Shown here in pieces: positions 7,529 to 8,747 of a stretch of DNA of 8,747 nucleotides. Each line of letters opens with the position of its first letter. The first letter of the stretch is position 1. The position numbers were made by a program, and so were the translations under genes. The notes beneath the pieces were generated by a model. It saw only the letters and a program-made list of their open reading frames with translations. It did not search any database and was not told the DNA's origin. This stretch comes from Phycisphaerales bacterium UBA1910 (GTDB lineage: Bacteria; Planctomycetota; Phycisphaerae; Phycisphaerales; UBA1924): NCBI GenBank assembly GCA_002337545.1, contig DDGE01000055.1:134909-143655 (forward strand), given 5' to 3'.

Positions 7529-8620
7529 ATGATGAATAGACAAGGGTGTAACCACGTGAACGAACCTCCAGCACTCATTGCTGCTGTCTTAGCTTTCACA
7601 TTCATCTCGCCAAACGCTCATGCCGACATACTCCACTCATACAAAGAGTATGTCACGCAGTTCTCACGCATCGAGCACATCTCTCTCGACGCGGAGTACA
7701 CACGCGCAATGACGATCTCTCCGGCTCCTGATATCTATATCAATGCTGTCGCAAGTGGATCGTACCGATACATCTACTCACGGGGCAACTTCAGGGTTGA
7801 TTGTGAAATTACTCCATCAAATGACGAGTCCGCTCATCTCGCCCAGATCGGTTCTTACGCTTTCAATGGAGATCTCTTTCAGGTTGAAAGCACGCTCACC
7901 GGCGCTCAGCAGGTGTTTCAATCTGAGCCCCTCGCAGGCACAGATTTCCCGATGAACCCACTCATCATGAGTATTGCCTTCCTCGCTGAGGGACACCCCG
8001 CACCAACACTACTCGGCATCGAGCACTTCGTAAACTGTGATGCATGTGAAGAACATCTCGATAAGGCGGTGGTCAAGGTAGATGATAACGGAGAGTCATA
8101 CGTGCTCTTCAGACCAGAGCTGCCCAACAATCCATCATCCATTGAGTACCATGTCTATCTTCGCGAGTTTACACTTGATCCCGTAACCATACGCCAACTT
8201 CCCTATAAACAGATCATGTTCGCCGACGGCATCGAACAAGCGATTATTGATACCATGGGATACACGAACGTCTGGCCTGAGAATCTGGCGCTGCCGGCGA
8301 GTGTCAGCTTTACACTGATCGAGAATGAAGAGACGACCCTAGAGTTCTCCGCAACTATCGATTCCTACACAACGCAAACACCGAGCGAGACGGTATTCGA
8401 CCTTGAAGTCAATGAATCTCTGGCTCAGATTGACGATATGGGCGCCATCAGAAACCCTGAAGGCCGAGTTGCGACATTACCTGAACGACCAGACGACGCG
8501 GATACCGATGCAGAATCGAAGAGCGGAGTCTTTGATCAAAGCTGGGTCCGATTCATCGCTGGTTTCGGTGCCATCACTTGCGTTGGATTAGTTATCGCCC
8601 GCTATCAACTCAAGAAGTGA
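7529..8620 (+). CDS. Exported protein with one C-terminal membrane anchor, 363 residues, unknown function
   Basis: No family is firmly recognised. A signal peptide (hydrophobic ALIAAVLAFTFI, then NAHA|D at about residue 32) is followed by a large beta-rich region. Residues 50-165 (ISLDAEYTRAMTISP, ASGSYRYIYSRGNFRVDCE, SYAFNGDLFQVES) vaguely recall LolA-like lipoprotein-carrier folds, which is an impression only. A CxxC motif (CDAC) lies at 170-173. Residues 318-336 form an acidic, proline-containing linker, and a membrane helix at about 339-356 ends in the basic tail RYQLKK. This gives a type I topology with the bulk outside the cytoplasm. The ATG at 7529 (or 7532) has GGAG eight bases upstream, inside the end of the preceding gene. 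The reading frame stays open upstream to 7427, but only as overlap with that gene. Codons such as ATA, AGA, TTA and CTA appear here that are rare in rpsA and the dehydrogenase. The gene probably works with the Cys-rich protein encoded just upstream. Confidence 0.8.
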   Translation: MMNRQGCNHVNEPPALIAAVLAFTFISPNAHADILHSYKEYVTQFSRIEHISLDAEYTRAMTISPAPDIYINAVASGSYRYIYSRGNFRVDCEITPSNDESAHLAQIGSYAFNGDLFQVESTLTGAQQVFQSEPLAGTDFPMNPLIMSIAFLAEGHPAPTLLGIEHFVNCDACEEHLDKAVVKVDDNGESYVLFRPELPNNPSSIEYHVYLREFTLDPVTIRQLPYKQIMFADGIEQAIIDTMGYTNVWPENLALPASVSFTLIENEETTLEFSATIDSYTTQTPSETVFDLEVNESLAQIDDMGAIRNPEGRVATLPERPDDADTDAESKSGVFDQSWVRFIAGFGAITCVGLVIARYQLKK

Positions 8621-8672
8621 TCCTGCTTGCGATCAACTCCGAGAAACCCAAACTAGGTCGTTCAAGAACCCA

Positions 8673-8699
8673 GGTGCATCCCATTGGGATGCCCTTTTT
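8673..8699 (+). terminator. Terminator of the two-gene unit
   Basis: GCATCCC (8676-8682) and GGGATGC (8686-8692) form a 7-bp stem with a 3-base loop. It is extended by GG/CC across a bulged T and followed by five T (8695-8699). It lies 55 bases after the stop of the membrane protein gene. On the opposite strand no T-run follows, so it acts on plus-strand transcripts. Confidence 0.85.
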
Positions 8700-8747
8700 C
8701 ATTGAAATCTGAATCCTGAGTTACTGCTCGGTCCCGCTCGGGTCTTT

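Noticed and set aside
8721..8747. Possible C-terminus of a minus-strand gene entering from the right edge (KDPSGTEQ then stop)
   Set aside because: Eight codons plus a stop are plausible, but far too few to support a gene. More sequence to the right would decide.

Overview
The window looks like chromosome from a planctomycete, most likely the class Phycisphaerae. The clearest clue is the GyrA fragment. Its quinolone-determining segment reads KCAKICGD...[12 protein letters not shown], which resembles what I recall of Chlamydia-type GyrA rather than the proteobacterial form. The base composition is fairly GC-rich, genes sit alone or in pairs, and exported proteins without familiar domains are common. 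The placement is an inference from memory and was not searched.

Left part, minus strand. The N-terminal 300 codons of gyrA (DNA gyrase A) run off the left edge. Upstream of it on the same strand is a gene for a roughly 600-residue exported protein that I cannot assign. A 511-base gap (2894-3404) then precedes rpsA (ribosomal protein S1, six S1 domains), which is also on the minus strand and ends at a strong hairpin terminator. The gap is not empty. It holds a 38-base dyad-symmetric element, a sigma-54-like promoter candidate on the plus strand, a 29-codon plus-strand ORF with a good ribosome binding site encoding a hydrophobic peptide, and a 10-bp hairpin.

Middle. rpsA (minus) and a glutamate dehydrogenase gene (plus) are divergent. 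The 541 bases between them have no convincing gene but many short perfect inverted repeats, including two interleaved ones with pseudoknot order.

Right part, plus strand. The dehydrogenase ends at a textbook terminator. A sigma-70-type promoter (TTGACA, 17 bases, TACACT) then drives a tight two-gene unit. Its first gene encodes a secreted 103-residue protein with ten cysteines in the mature part. Five bases after its stop comes a gene for a 363-residue exported protein with one C-terminal membrane anchor. The unit ends at another terminator. Its codon use is visibly more AT-rich than that of rpsA and the dehydrogenase, so it is probably lineage-specific or acquired.

The housekeeping genes (gyrA, rpsA, dehydrogenase) are ordinary. 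The two places most likely to hold something undescribed are the secreted Cys-rich/membrane-anchored pair (7139-8699) and the small-peptide locus between the 606-residue protein gene and rpsA (2894-3404).
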